A stretch of 51,248 nucleotides of DNA from Isosphaeraceae bacterium (GCA_031291845.1 JARLIH010000049.1:1-51248); one strand, 5' to 3'; shown: positions 8,843 through 18,222, numbered from the stretch's first letter. The notes: a model not told the origin generated them from the letters alone. Made by a program: numbers and translations.

Positions 8843-9523
8843 TCAGTCCAGCGGCTTGTACCAGATATTGCGGTACTGGACCCGGTTGCCGTGGTCCTGG
8901 AGGAGCAGGGGGCCGTCCTCCCCTTCCTTGTTGTTGGCGCCGGCCGGGCAGGGGCTGATCTCGGCGTCGTCGATGGTCTTGATCCCGTTGTGAACGACGG
9001 TGACGCGCGCCTTCTTCGCGACCTGGCCGTCCTTGATTTCGGCCCGCTGGAACGTCACGTCGTAAGTCTGCCACTGGAGGGGGGGCTTGCACGCGTTGAC
9101 CTTCGGGGCGATCTGGTTGTAGATCGCGCCACAGTCGTTTTTCTGCGGCGTCAGGCCGTACGAGTCGAGCACCTGAAGCTCGTAGATGCCGCCGAGGTAA
9201 ACGCCGCTGTTCCCGCGCGCCTGGCCTTTGGCATCGGGCATGTAGGGCACGTTGAACTCGAGGTGGAGCTGAAAGCGGCCGAAGGGCTTCTTGGTCTGGA
9301 TGCTCCCGCTGCCGACGGTGAAGATCCCGTCCTTGACCGGCCACTCGGCCGGCGTTTTGCCATCGGTCTTGACCCAGCCGTCGAGGTTGGTGCCGTCGAA
9401 CAGGACCACGGCGTCCGTGCTCGGTTTCAGGCCGATCGTCTCGTCGTTCGGCTTGGGCGCGGTTTCGGACCGAGCGACGGTCACGGTCAGGAGCAAGGCG
9501 GCGGCGAGTGATCGGCGCATCAT
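8843..9523 (-). CDS. secreted DUF1080 / 3-keto-disaccharide hydrolase family protein
   Basis: A 226-residue protein with a signal peptide (MMRRSLAAALLLTVTVARS) and one concanavalin-like beta-sandwich domain. Family phrases include VVLFDGTNLDGWVKTDGK near the N-terminus, GNSGVYLGG.YELQVLDSYG in the middle and a C-terminal LLLQDHGNRVQYRNIW. Some DUF1080 proteins hydrolyse 3-keto sugars, and the family is very expanded in Planctomycetes; the substrate here is unknown. ATG 9523 has GGAG eight bases upstream; a second ATG follows at once (9520). The frame stays open far upstream to 9847, but that part is antisense to the next gene and is not protein-like. Confidence 0.9.
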   Translation of the reverse strand: MMRRSLAAALLLTVTVARSETAPKPNDETIGLKPSTDAVVLFDGTNLDGWVKTDGKTPAEWPVKDGIFTVGSGSIQTKKPFGRFQLHLEFNVPYMPDAKGQARGNSGVYLGGIYELQVLDSYGLTPQKNDCGAIYNQIAPKVNACKPPLQWQTYDVTFQRAEIKDGQVAKKARVTVVHNGIKTIDDAEISPCPAGANNKEGEDGPLLLQDHGNRVQYRNIWYKPLD

Positions 9524-9746
9524 GGGTGGTCTCCAAGTCCGGGGCTCGGGGTCTGCTGCTCGGCGGGGTTGTGACCGCGGGAGGTTTGGCGACCAGTTTA
9601 GCCGGGGGCGCTCCGAACGCAAGGGCCGGACGGTGGGTTGCATCGGCGCGGGCGGTTCGCGACGATAGAAACAAGGAGTGCGACGGTTCCCGGCCCGCAC
9701 GAGAGGGACCGTCTCCGCTCCGCCCGGCTTCCCCTTCTGGTGCTCG

Positions 9747-11027
9747 ATGCCCCTCGACCTGTGGACGCGACTGGCGCCCTTGCGCCGAATTCGTTGCCCG
9801 TTCTGCTTCGAGCAATTCGCGGCGTGCGAAATGCACTTCCGGTGCAACGACCACTATTGCAAGACCGACTTCAACCGGATGATCGCCGATCCGGTGCTGT
9901 CGAAGGCGCTGAACGGCCGGCGGACCGGCGCGGGGGGCTCGGTTCTGCGCAGTCCCTGGTGGGTCGATCCCGGTACGGACGAGCGGCGTGGTCTCCGGCG
10001 CTACCTCGACTGGGCGTTTCTGCCGGCCTCGTTGACCTGTCCCAATTGCGAGCGGCCGACGGATTTCCGGCTTTGTCCCCGGTGCCACAGCCATCTGCCC
10101 GACTCGGTCGTCACGCTGAACTCGGGGCACATCGCCATCTTCGGGCCGCAATCCGTGGGCAAGACGACGTTCGTCACGGTCCTGTTGCACGAGCTGGACA
10201 ACCGCGTCGGCCCTGAGCAGGGCTTTATCCTCGACCCCCTTACCGACGAGATCCGCGACCGCTACGACCGCGAGTACCACGAGCTGACCTATGGCGGCAG
10301 CCAGTTCGGTGTCGGCGAGGAGCTGGCCGGCGCATCGTTCCGGCGGAGCCACTCCGCCACACCGAGCCTGGAAACGCACCGTGGCGTGCTCCAGCCGCTC
10401 ATCTATCGGCTGACCCGGCGCGGCGGCGGGCGGCGATCGAGCGCGCTCCTCTCGTTCTTCGACACCGCGGGCGAGGACTGGGAGATGAACATCGACCTTC
10501 TCCGCGCTGAGGCCCGCTACCTCAGCGACGCGCGCGGGCTCTTGTTCCTGATCGACCCCCTCCGCATCCGCGCGGTTGCGCACGACCGGCGGGTCCACTT
10601 GACCGAGAAAGAGAGTCGCGTGCCTCCCGCGGACTATCTGACCGACATTCGGAAACTCGGCACGTTCTTCCGCAAGCTCCCGGTCAAGACCCCGCTGGCC
10701 ATTTGCCTGAACAAGCTCGACCGCTGGGGCCGGCAGCTCGAACCGGGCACGATGCTCCATGAGTGGGCCGGCGGGTTGCCCGAATCACCGCCGGATGAAG
10801 CACTCGATCAGACGATCCACGATGAGGTTCAATCGGCGCTGAGGCGATGGGGCGCATCCGGCTTTCTGGAGAGTGTTTCCATCAATTTCCCCAACCACCG
10901 CTTCTTCGCCTGCTCGGCCCTCGGAGACGCCGCGCCGACGCGCGAAGACCTGCCGCAACCGCTGCCCAGCCCATTGCTCGTGGAGCGGCCGGTGCTCTGG
11001 CTCTTGAAGCAGCAGGGGGTATTGTAG
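9747..11027 (+). CDS. zinc-ribbon TRAFAC-class GTPase (DO-GTPase2-like)
   Basis: A 426-residue protein. Two Cys-rich zinc ribbons come first: CPFC (residues 17-20) paired with CNDHYC, and CPNC...CPRCH near residues 95-115. The GTPase domain follows: P-loop GPQSVGKTT near 133, G3 DTAGED near 238 and G4 LNKLD near 321. The C-terminus ends with a short basic/hydrophobic tail. The arrangement resembles the double-GTPase type 2 family known from bacterial conflict-type gene clusters, but I assign this only from general resemblance. The frame is open to GTG 9678; I prefer ATG 9747 because the extension looks non-coding, although no ribosome site is seen at either. The stop codon TAG is formed by the first bases of the downstream palindrome. 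Confidence 0.75.
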   Translation: MPLDLWTRLAPLRRIRCPFCFEQFAACEMHFRCNDHYCKTDFNRMIADPVLSKALNGRRTGAGGSVLRSPWWVDPGTDERRGLRRYLDWAFLPASLTCPNCERPTDFRLCPRCHSHLPDSVVTLNSGHIAIFGPQSVGKTTFVTVLLHELDNRVGPEQGFILDPLTDEIRDRYDREYHELTYGGSQFGVGEELAGASFRRSHSATPSLETHRGVLQPLIYRLTRRGGGRRSSALLSFFDTAGEDWEMNIDLLRAEARYLSDARGLLFLIDPLRIRAVAHDRRVHLTEKESRVPPADYLTDIRKLGTFFRKLPVKTPLAICLNKLDRWGRQLEPGTMLHEWAGGLPESPPDEALDQTIHDEVQSALRRWGASGFLESVSINFPNHRFFACSALGDAAPTREDLPQPLPSPLLVERPVLWLLKQQGVL

Positions 11028-11066
11028 GGTGCATGAAAATGCACCGGCGCGTTCCACGCACCCACC
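11024..11066. repeat. degenerate palindrome overlapping a stop codon, copy 3 of the GTAGGGTGCAT family
   Basis: It starts GTAGGGTGCATGAAAATGCA and ends CACGCACCCACC, matching the copy at 824-865 over its whole length with a one-base insertion and scattered changes in the right arm. The TAG of its GTAGGG is the stop codon of the GTPase gene (11025-11027). It lies between two convergent genes. Confidence 0.75.
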
Positions 11067-11068
11067 AA

Positions 11069-13594
11069 TCATCGTGCGGCCGACTTCGGCCCTCTTGCAT
11101 GCGTCAACGCCAACCTCTTCGGCTTCGCACCCGAGGCGAGCAGCAACACCTCCGCCGGCGCGCTGTCGCGGCCGCCGATCTGCTCGGCACAGTGGCGGGT
11201 TGCCTCGCCGCTCAGGCCCGCGAACGCGACCAGCTCGAACCGGGGATTCAAGGGATTTGCCGCCGCGGCCACCACCGCCGACCTGGGATGAGCATACGTC
11301 TCCCCGCGGAGCACGAACGACGCCGGGCCGAACCCTACCGGTAACACTCTCGCGTATTTCCGGGCCACCCGATTCGAATCGGGGCGGCCGACCACGAGGA
11401 CGTGGTGCGTCTTCAGGTCGTCGTCGGTCGCGTCGCGGTCGGACTTGATCGGCACGGTGACGTTCGACCAGCGCCGGGCGATCTGGCGCTGGAGGATCTC
11501 GGCGGCCTCTCGCTGGGCGAACGACTCCCGGAGGGTGCCGTACACGATCAAGGCTTTCTCGGGCTCGTGCTCGAATGAGTCGATCGACCAGAACCCCTCG
11601 GGCGAGGAATCGTTGGGGAGCCCCCGGTCCTTGAGCCAACCGTCGAAGAACTGGGGCTTGATCGGTTTGTAAGACAGGGCGTCGACGGCGTCACGAAGCT
11701 GCTGGGTCGAGACCTCTTGCCCTGCGTGCTGGCCGCCGAAGTCGTCGAGGAGCTTCAAGAAGCTTTCATCGCCGAGCTGGGCCCGCAGGTCGGCGAGGAG
11801 GAGAACCCCTTTGCCCGCGGCGATGTCGTACCACTCGTCGCGGGTCAGGTCGGAGCGGATCGCGTCGAGGGGAACATCCTCCCGGGCTCGCGCCACGGCG
11901 GTCGCATAGCGCGATCGAGGGGCGAAGAGGTCGAGGTCAAGGACTTCCTGCTCTCCCTGATTTAGCGCGCGTTTGCCCGCGCCTTTGCGGACGGCTTGCT
12001 CGCGGGCGACGATCCGTTCGTAGTCGGCGAAGGCGGCGGCGAGCCAGACATCGGCGTCGGCTTTGGGCAAAAGGGTGCCCCGCCAAGCGGCAGGCAGGTC
12101 ATGGTTGAGGTCGGGCTCGGCGACGTCTCGCTTGGGCGAGGACGCGAGATCGACCGCTTTGCCCCCTTCACCGGCGGGGGCAGCCGGGGTGAGCAACGTC
12201 CAGTCGTTCGGCACGAGCGGCTTCACGTCGGGATAGCGCTCGCGTTCCGCCTGGGTCGGCTCCCAGGTGTGCCCGAGCGGAGGGCCGAAAAGGGCCCACG
12301 ACTTGAGGTCCTTGGCGAGCGCACTGGTCGTGAACTTGGCGTCACACGACGGGAACGCCGACAAGGGGGGCGTCGTGAACGCGAGGAAGCCGAAGCCTTC
12401 GCCGATCTTTCCCCGGTGCTCGCGGTAGAGACGGAGCCAGGTCCGGTCGCGGTCGGACGGGTGGAAGACGACGTTGGCCGGTTTCCCTTCGAGGCTCGCG
12501 ACAGTCTCCAGCCGGACGTTCAGGTCCTTGGCGTTGTTGCAGCCCCAGTAGAACCCCTTCGTGCCCCCGAACCATTCGTCCTTGCTCGAGCGCCAGAGCT
12601 TGTTCTTGTGAGTGCCGAGCTCGAACATCGCAATCTCGTTCGTCTTGATGTCGGCGAGCAGCCACTCGTTGGTGTACATGCCGTTGTTGGCCGTGCGGAG
12701 AATCTCGACGGCCTTGTCGATCGAGTCGGAATACTGGAGCGCCTTGCGGATCCGCGAAGCGAGGGCGGTCCCCTCGATGTCGAACTTCGTCTGGGCCAGC
12801 GTCGTCTCGGCCACGAGCAGGCCGGCGTCGTTCATGTAATAATCCATGCCGCTCTGGATGCCGCCGGCATAGGTCTGCATCAGGACGCGATGGCCGCTGG
12901 CCGGCTTGACGTCGAGCCAGACGTTGAAGTGGCCGACGAAGCCGATCGAGAACATTGTGATGTGGCCGAAGACGATCTTGCCGTCGGCCGTTGCCGGGCC
13001 GTTGGCGGCGAACGCGCTGCAATGCTCTGGGGGGCGCCGGCGTGGGCTCGTGTCGTCGGGGAGGGGGAACCGGCGCCCTTCGAGGCCGTCGGCCGTGGCG
13101 TGGAGGGCCGTGTCCAGGAACTCAACCTCGATCTCGGAGTTGACCGAGACGATGTCGAGGAGGTCGAGCGCGCGGCCGTCGAACTTGGCCCCCGCGGCGG
13201 CTGCGCCGTCGGCGATCCCTTTCATTTCTTCGAGGTATTCTTTATCGTAACGCCGCAGGAAGAGCGCGTTGACGAGCGTGCGCATCTCGCGCCAGGAGTC
13301 GGCGGGCGCCTTCGGGCTCCGTTTCGAGGCGATCCGTTTCACGTAGTCGACGATCTCGGGTGCGAGCAAGCGTCCGTGTTGATAGCCGCGCTCGTAGGGC
13401 TGGCCCTCGACGTGAAGCACGATCCAGCCCGCGCGTGGGTAACGGTAGGCCGGGCCGTAGCGCTCGACCGACGAGGGGTCAGGCGCGCCGGCAGCGCTCT
13501 CCGGGGCGGGGTTCGGTATGCCTTCCGCCTCCGCTATGGAGCCCAGTGCGCAGAAGCAGAGCGCGATAACAATGCGGCGGTCCACGCAAACCAT
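11069..13594 (-). CDS. secreted C45-type autoproteolytic acyltransferase/hydrolase
   Basis: An 841-residue exported protein (signal peptide to about residue 23, ALGSIAEAEG). The middle part has the Ntn-hydrolase features of family C45 and phospholipase-B-like proteins: EGQPYERGYQHGRLLA near 60-75, and the presumed nucleophile Cys near 191 in PPEHCSAFAANGPATADGK, which would become N-terminal after self-cleavage. A second phrase, GGIQSGMDYYMNDAGLLVAETT, fits the same fold. The C-terminal 200 residues (from about ALIVYGTLRESFAQREAAE) form a separate alpha/beta domain seen fused to several planctomycete peptidases. GAGGAG six bases upstream supports the start. The acyl substrate is unknown. It is divergent from the GrpE-like gene across 154 bases. 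Confidence 0.8.
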   Translation of the reverse strand: MVCVDRRIVIALCFCALGSIAEAEGIPNPAPESAAGAPDPSSVERYGPAYRYPRAGWIVLHVEGQPYERGYQHGRLLAPEIVDYVKRIASKRSPKAPADSWREMRTLVNALFLRRYDKEYLEEMKGIADGAAAAGAKFDGRALDLLDIVSVNSEIEVEFLDTALHATADGLEGRRFPLPDDTSPRRRPPEHCSAFAANGPATADGKIVFGHITMFSIGFVGHFNVWLDVKPASGHRVLMQTYAGGIQSGMDYYMNDAGLLVAETTLAQTKFDIEGTALASRIRKALQYSDSIDKAVEILRTANNGMYTNEWLLADIKTNEIAMFELGTHKNKLWRSSKDEWFGGTKGFYWGCNNAKDLNVRLETVASLEGKPANVVFHPSDRDRTWLRLYREHRGKIGEGFGFLAFTTPPLSAFPSCDAKFTTSALAKDLKSWALFGPPLGHTWEPTQAERERYPDVKPLVPNDWTLLTPAAPAGEGGKAVDLASSPKRDVAEPDLNHDLPAAWRGTLLPKADADVWLAAAFADYERIVAREQAVRKGAGKRALNQGEQEVLDLDLFAPRSRYATAVARAREDVPLDAIRSDLTRDEWYDIAAGKGVLLLADLRAQLGDESFLKLLDDFGGQHAGQEVSTQQLRDAVDALSYKPIKPQFFDGWLKDRGLPNDSSPEGFWSIDSFEHEPEKALIVYGTLRESFAQREAAEILQRQIARRWSNVTVPIKSDRDATDDDLKTHHVLVVGRPDSNRVARKYARVLPVGFGPASFVLRGETYAHPRSAVVAAAANPLNPRFELVAFAGLSGEATRHCAEQIGGRDSAPAEVLLLASGAKPKRLALTHARGPKSAAR

Positions 13595-13748
13595 GTCGGC
13601 TCCTCGGTCGTGCCCGGATCCCAGGGAATCATCCGTCGAGGCACCGATTCTATCCGCCCCGAGGCGGGTCTGTCAGTCGCGTCTTTTCCCCGAGTCTGCG
13701 GCCGATGCGGCATGATGAGGTGGCTCGCTTTACGCGGCCGACGTTCCG

Positions 13749-14435
13749 ATGAGTGACGAACCGACCGGCGAAAACGAAATCATCGTGCCCTCACCACCGG
13801 AGCCGGGTGCGGAGATCGCGGCCGACGTGGCGCTCGTCGTCCCGGCGGCCGCCTACGAATCGATCGCGACCGACGATGCGCCGCTCACCCCGTTCGTGGC
13901 GCCGGTCGATGGTCAGGCGGCGACGCTCGCGGCGCTCGCGACCCTCGGTGATTCGCTCCACCGGAGGCTCGAGGGTCTGCACACGCTGTTCGAACGCGAG
14001 ATCCGCGCCGAGGCCACGCGGGAAAAGGTCGTCGACCGACTTCACGCCGAGCTTCAGGAGTACAAGCAGGACCTGCTGCTGAACGTGTTGCGTCCCGTCT
14101 TCGTCGACCTGATCCAGCTCCACGACGACATCGGCAAGATCGTTGCCGCCCACCCGTTGGCCGAGGGGGAGCCGCGGCGGCTCCTCGACCTCATGGCGGG
14201 CTTCCAGCAGGGGATCGAAGACATCTTGTACCGTCAGGGCGTCGAGCCCTACTCCCTCGAAGGCGATACCTTCGATCCGAAGCGCCAGCGGGCCGTGGCG
14301 ACGGTCCCAACGGACGACCCGTCCCAGAACAAGTCGATCGCGGCACGTCATCGTAAAGGATTCCAAGCGCTGGCCGGTGAGAAGTTGATCAGACCCGAAA
14401 TCGTCTCGGTGCATGCACTGCGGAAACCGGGCTGA
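13749..14435 (+). CDS. grpE: GrpE-like nucleotide exchange factor
   Basis: A 228-residue protein. After an acidic, alanine-rich N-terminal tail (1-60), residues about 65-160 form the long helix of GrpE (AEATREKVVDRLHAELQEYK and onward). The C-terminal beta part has GVEPYSLEGDTFDPKRQRAV and IAARHRKGFQ, recognisable but divergent from the usual GrpE (where HEAV-type phrases occur). GrpE drives ADP release from Hsp70. No dnaJ is nearby, but two Hsp70 genes lie downstream on the same strand at 19.1 and 24.5 kb, so this is more likely a partner of those than the general heat-shock factor. No CIRCE-like element or clear ribosome site was seen. Confidence 0.8.
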   Translation: MSDEPTGENEIIVPSPPEPGAEIAADVALVVPAAAYESIATDDAPLTPFVAPVDGQAATLAALATLGDSLHRRLEGLHTLFEREIRAEATREKVVDRLHAELQEYKQDLLLNVLRPVFVDLIQLHDDIGKIVAAHPLAEGEPRRLLDLMAGFQQGIEDILYRQGVEPYSLEGDTFDPKRQRAVATVPTDDPSQNKSIAARHRKGFQALAGEKLIRPEIVSVHALRKPG

Positions 14436-14455
14436 TACCGCCTTGGTTCGCCGTG

Positions 14456-15385
14456 CTAGGCCCAATCCGTGCGTCTTGGGTCGGCCCACTCCCAGGCGCG
14501 CGTTTCGGTCTTCTCGTGGAAGTTCGCGCAGTTCAGCGCGATGCCGAGCCACGAGCCTAAACGTTCGAGGTCAGGGTCGAATTCGTCGCGCAGCCGGCGC
14601 TCCAGGTTCCGCGAGAGCTTGGGCCGTTCGGTGTTCGCCCGCCAGAGCGCTTTCAAGGGCTCGGTCCAGGGCTTCGGGACGAGCTTTTGGCGGAGCGGGG
14701 TGAGCACGGGGGCCGTGACGAGTGCGTCCCGCAGGGCAGATCGCCTCAGCCGTTCGCTCCCCACATTCAAGGGCTTGAGCGTATGGTCCCAGCACGGCCG
14801 ACCGCCGTAGCCAAGGAACGCACAGATGCGTTCCAGCTCCTGTTGCGGGTGGCTGACCAGTCGGGCAAAAAATACAGGCAAGACGTTTCTGGGCCCGAAC
14901 GTCTCGAGATAAGGCCGGAGCTGCATGCTGTAGAGGCCGTATTCGATCAGCTCCGGAACTCCGTCGATCGCCTCGTGGAGCCCGTCCGCCGTCCGCCCCA
15001 CCGTCCGTTCGTGGACGTACTGCGAGACCAACCGGTCGACCGGATGCCTCATGACATAGACGAGCTTCACGCCGGGCAGCGCGTCTGCGATCCGATCGAC
15101 GGTGCGTGGGTACGTGGGGAGCTTGGTGTAATGAGTGCTCGATTCGCCGCGGATCGATCCTTGAGCGGCGTCCAGAAAGAGTCCCTCGTACCAGGCGAAA
15201 CCCTTCTCGTAATTCTCGTCGTCGCTGAAGAAATTGGGTTCCTTGACCGGGCTCATGGAGAGCCCCGGCTGCCGGGCGAGCTGGACGTGCAACGTGGTCG
15301 TCGCGCTTTTCATGGCGCCGATGACCAGGAAATCGGGATGTGCGCGCAACGTCACCCCGCGCGTTCGATAAGACGAAGCGTCCAT
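14456..15385 (-). CDS. PAPS-dependent sulfotransferase domain protein
   Basis: A 309-residue cytoplasmic enzyme expected to move a sulfuryl group from PAPS to an acceptor. The 5'-phosphosulfate loop is IGAMKSATTTLH (near residue 22), and the 3'-phosphate site is YVMRHPVDRLVSQYVHE (near 115). EPNFFSDD and GESSTHYT are typical of the heparan-sulfate-type family. Start ATG 15385 has GGAGAGG five bases upstream; five codons more are open to an upstream ATG. Its stop lies 20 bases from the GrpE-like stop (convergent). The acceptor may be a surface glycan, but that is inference. Confidence 0.9.
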   Translation of the reverse strand: MDASSYRTRGVTLRAHPDFLVIGAMKSATTTLHVQLARQPGLSMSPVKEPNFFSDDENYEKGFAWYEGLFLDAAQGSIRGESSTHYTKLPTYPRTVDRIADALPGVKLVYVMRHPVDRLVSQYVHERTVGRTADGLHEAIDGVPELIEYGLYSMQLRPYLETFGPRNVLPVFFARLVSHPQQELERICAFLGYGGRPCWDHTLKPLNVGSERLRRSALRDALVTAPVLTPLRQKLVPKPWTEPLKALWRANTERPKLSRNLERRLRDEFDPDLERLGSWLGIALNCANFHEKTETRAWEWADPRRTDWA

Positions 15386-15759
15386 GCGTCCTCTCCACAA
15401 TGTCTAGGCGTCAAAAAGATGCCTGTCGTCCCAGTCCCCGGGGAGAACTGAACTGGAAAACGGCGCGAGCGCTCTCGAATTCTCCCGGAGACCGATCTTT
15501 CATCGGCCGCTGCTGTGAAGGGCGGATCGTGACCCGTGAATGGTCCTTGGACGGGGGGATGGACTCTGAAACCGTCAACAGACGCGGGATCCTGTCCCAA
15601 GATGCTTAAGCGGCCATGACTCTAACCCATTTCATGTCCGGCGTCACTCGGGTTTTCGCGACTCTAGGAGACGAAGCTCTGATGCGCAAAAAGAGCAGCC
15701 GGGCCGTCACACGGGCGGCCCGGCCTCGTATTTGCAGACCTCATTTCAGGCTTGCGTGG
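15386..15759. other. intergenic region upstream of the sulfotransferase gene
   Basis: About 370 bases with no credible gene. It contains the terminator of the VIT-vWA gene (15688-15724) and presumably the sulfotransferase promoter, which I could not identify. Confidence 0.5.
15688..15724 (-). terminator. Rho-independent terminator after the VIT-vWA gene
   Basis: Read leftward, a perfect 9-bp GC stem (GCCGGGCCG at 15724-15716 pairing with 15706-15698) with a 9-base loop is followed by TGCTCTTTTT ending at 15688. It lies 35 bases after the stop at 15760. Confidence 0.85.
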
Positions 15760-18081
15760 TTAGTGCTTGGCCTGCTCAAACCGATAGACTTTGCCGTCAA
15801 GGTTCACCGTCACCGGCTCATCAAACGTCAGGTACTGGTTGAGCTCGGCCTTCTGGGCCCGGGCAATGACGAAGAACGCGTCGCTGAACTGAGCGACGGC
15901 GGTGGCCTTCGCCTCTTCGTCGGGCGTGACGGTCGAGTCGACCCATCGGTCCCCCTTGCGGTAGAAGGTCTTGGAGCCGATCTGGCGGACGGTGCCGACG
16001 ACCGACTTGTTCCCGCTAGCATCCTCGACGGCGACTCCGAGCGCGGGGACATTCCCGCCCGATCCGCCTCCCATCATCCCCCTCGGCCGCGCGGCGACCT
16101 TAGCCTCTCCTGACACCCTGCTTCCGAAGCCGCCGATCTGGCCGGGACCCGACGCCGCGGGAGCGGTCGTCGGAGGGGGCGAAGCCGCCGTGACTGGCGC
16201 AGCGATCTGTTCGGCTTCGGTGAGCCTCTTCTTGAGACTGCGCTGCGCGACGCCACCTTGTCCGGTGGTCATGTTCAGGTCGCTCAACGAATCACCCGCA
16301 CGTTGGGAGTTCTGACGCTGGGCGTGGAGGGGGACGCGCTCGTCGGCCAGGAATGATGTGTACGGGGTGAGAATGCCGTATCTGGTGCTGAGCCCGACGA
16401 GTTCGTCGATCAGCTCCTTGTTCGGTCCGCGGAGATCGACCTCGTCAATGATGAAGCCAACCCTGCGCGCGGCCCAGAGCTTTTCGACGAAGTCGTACGA
16501 AGTGCCACGCCCAACCTCGGCCAGGTCCGCGGGGAACTCGAAAGAAGAACGCTCGCCGGCAACCTTGCCGCTCAGTCGCACGTGGGTCCGGTTGGACTGC
16601 CGGTACCGCCCGACCCAGATGAACTGGCCCCCCTCGAAGAGGTCCGGAATATCGCGCGGATAGGTGCGATTGACGTCGACGCCGGTCAGCTCGATCCGGA
16701 TGTCGGACAGGACGGGGCTGGTCATTTTCGAATAGAACCGCGCGACGTGCGACTCAATATCCTCGCCCGGCTGGACGTATTCGCTGGTTCCGCTGTTGCC
16801 CCCGCTAAGGCGGTCGAGCAGGCGGGCATTGACGTCGAACCCGACCCCGAAGGCGAACAGGCGCGCGTGCTTCGCGTTCGCCTGCCGGCAGTCGTCGGCG
16901 ATCGACAGCTCGCGAGTTTCGCCCGCGGTGGGGAGCCCATCGGTCAGGAACAGCACATAACTCGGCCGGTCATCGCTCTGGATCATTCCCATCGCGGCCT
17001 TGAGGGCCGAGTCGATGTTGGTGCTCCCTCCCTCGCGGATGTTCTCGACGAACCGTTCCGCCGCGCGGCGGGTCTCGGACGTGAACCGCTGGAGCTCGGG
17101 CTGGAACGACTCGACGCGGTCGTCATAGACGACGATGTTGAACAGGTCGTCGTCGCGCAGGTTGTTGAGGACGAAGCCGAGGGCCTTCTTCGCTTGTTCG
17201 ATCTTCTTCCCGGCCATCGACCCCGAGCGATCGAGGACGAAAACGACGGTCTTGGGCTGCGGCTTACGATCCGGCGGTTTGACCTGGGGGCTGGCGAGCA
17301 CCAGGAAGTAGCCGTCGTCCGAGCCGCTCGGGCGGTAGCTCAGCACACTCGCCCCGAGTGCCCCTTCGGCCAGGGTGTAGACCAGCCGGAAGTCGGTGGC
17401 CGGTGTAACCTCGCGCTGTTCGAATGAAACGCGCACGTCGTGGTCGCCCGAGCGGTCGACGCGGGTGTCGTACGTCGGGCTGTATGTGGACTTGATGGCG
17501 TCCCGGCTCTGGATCGAGAGGTTGAGCGCAAGGCGTTGGATGGGCTTGGCGGTGAACTTTTGCGTGCTCAGCGGGTAGGAGAACTCGACGACGTCGCGCT
17601 CGCGCTTGCAAAGCTGCGTGTACCGCATCGTGACTTTTCGGTCCGCGCCCGGCGGGATCGGGAAGACGGATGTTTTGAAGAGGCCACGCCCCATGTATTC
17701 GAGGAGGGCGGGGTCGCGACGGGTGCGGACAATGTCCTCGTAGATCCGTCGCGCTTCGTCCTTGGGGAGCAGTCGGCCCGGGAGCTCCTTGCCGTCGACC
17801 ATCAGGACGAAGTTTTGAATTGCCCCTTCCTCGGGGAGCGGGAAGAAGTACTCGGACTCGATCTGGAACGAACCGGGGTTGTGGAACGTCTGCGAAACCT
17901 GGACCTCCGCCACCTGGTCCCGGATGCGCGCGTCGACCGAGACCTCGCGGATCTCGAACACGCGTGCGATCGGCACGTGAAAGTGCCGGGCGTCGCGATC
18001 GACAATGAGCCCTTGCGCACCGGCCCAGGGGCTTGCCGCGGCGACAAAGACCAGTCCCAAGATCACGCGTCGGAACGACAT
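15760..18081 (-). CDS. exported VIT domain and vWA domain protein
   Basis: A 773-residue protein with a signal peptide (MSFRRVILGLVFVAAASPWAGA). Residues about 30-150 form a VIT domain (VAEVQVSQTFHNPG, EAEYFFPLPEEGAI-like). Residues about 275-450 form a vWA domain with a complete MIDAS site: DRSGS near 283, GGSTNID for the Thr, and LTDGLPT for the Asp. The region around 600-690 is Pro/Ala/Gly-rich, and a small beta domain ends the protein. The architecture is that of inter-alpha-trypsin-inhibitor heavy-chain-like proteins, used in adhesion. GGGAGGT eight bases upstream fixes ATG 18081; the frame upstream is open but not protein-like. It runs opposite to the Hsp70/FHA genes. Confidence 0.92.
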   Translation of the reverse strand: MSFRRVILGLVFVAAASPWAGAQGLIVDRDARHFHVPIARVFEIREVSVDARIRDQVAEVQVSQTFHNPGSFQIESEYFFPLPEEGAIQNFVLMVDGKELPGRLLPKDEARRIYEDIVRTRRDPALLEYMGRGLFKTSVFPIPPGADRKVTMRYTQLCKRERDVVEFSYPLSTQKFTAKPIQRLALNLSIQSRDAIKSTYSPTYDTRVDRSGDHDVRVSFEQREVTPATDFRLVYTLAEGALGASVLSYRPSGSDDGYFLVLASPQVKPPDRKPQPKTVVFVLDRSGSMAGKKIEQAKKALGFVLNNLRDDDLFNIVVYDDRVESFQPELQRFTSETRRAAERFVENIREGGSTNIDSALKAAMGMIQSDDRPSYVLFLTDGLPTAGETRELSIADDCRQANAKHARLFAFGVGFDVNARLLDRLSGGNSGTSEYVQPGEDIESHVARFYSKMTSPVLSDIRIELTGVDVNRTYPRDIPDLFEGGQFIWVGRYRQSNRTHVRLSGKVAGERSSFEFPADLAEVGRGTSYDFVEKLWAARRVGFIIDEVDLRGPNKELIDELVGLSTRYGILTPYTSFLADERVPLHAQRQNSQRAGDSLSDLNMTTGQGGVAQRSLKKRLTEAEQIAAPVTAASPPPTTAPAASGPGQIGGFGSRVSGEAKVAARPRGMMGGGSGGNVPALGVAVEDASGNKSVVGTVRQIGSKTFYRKGDRWVDSTVTPDEEAKATAVAQFSDAFFVIARAQKAELNQYLTFDEPVTVNLDGKVYRFEQAKH

Positions 18082-18222
18082 GTCGAGCACCTCCCGGGGA
18101 TGAACGTGCCAGGGCCCCTCGCGGGTCCTCCAGGAGGTTAGACGCTCGCCGGACGAATACCTTAGCCGCAGGCCGGAGAAAAACAGTCGCGCCGGAGGAC
18201 GAAAACGCCCCACGCCGCGGAA

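Noticed and set aside
8832..10760. A 642-codon open frame on the minus strand over the DUF1080 and GTPase genes
   Set aside because: It is antisense to the GTPase and out of frame with DUF1080; its translation is Arg/Pro/Glu-rich with no domain, typical of a GC-rich shadow frame.
11996..13756. A 586-codon plus-strand open frame over the C45 gene
   Set aside because: It lies antisense to a gene with a signal peptide and recognisable motifs; the frame is a high-GC shadow without protein features.
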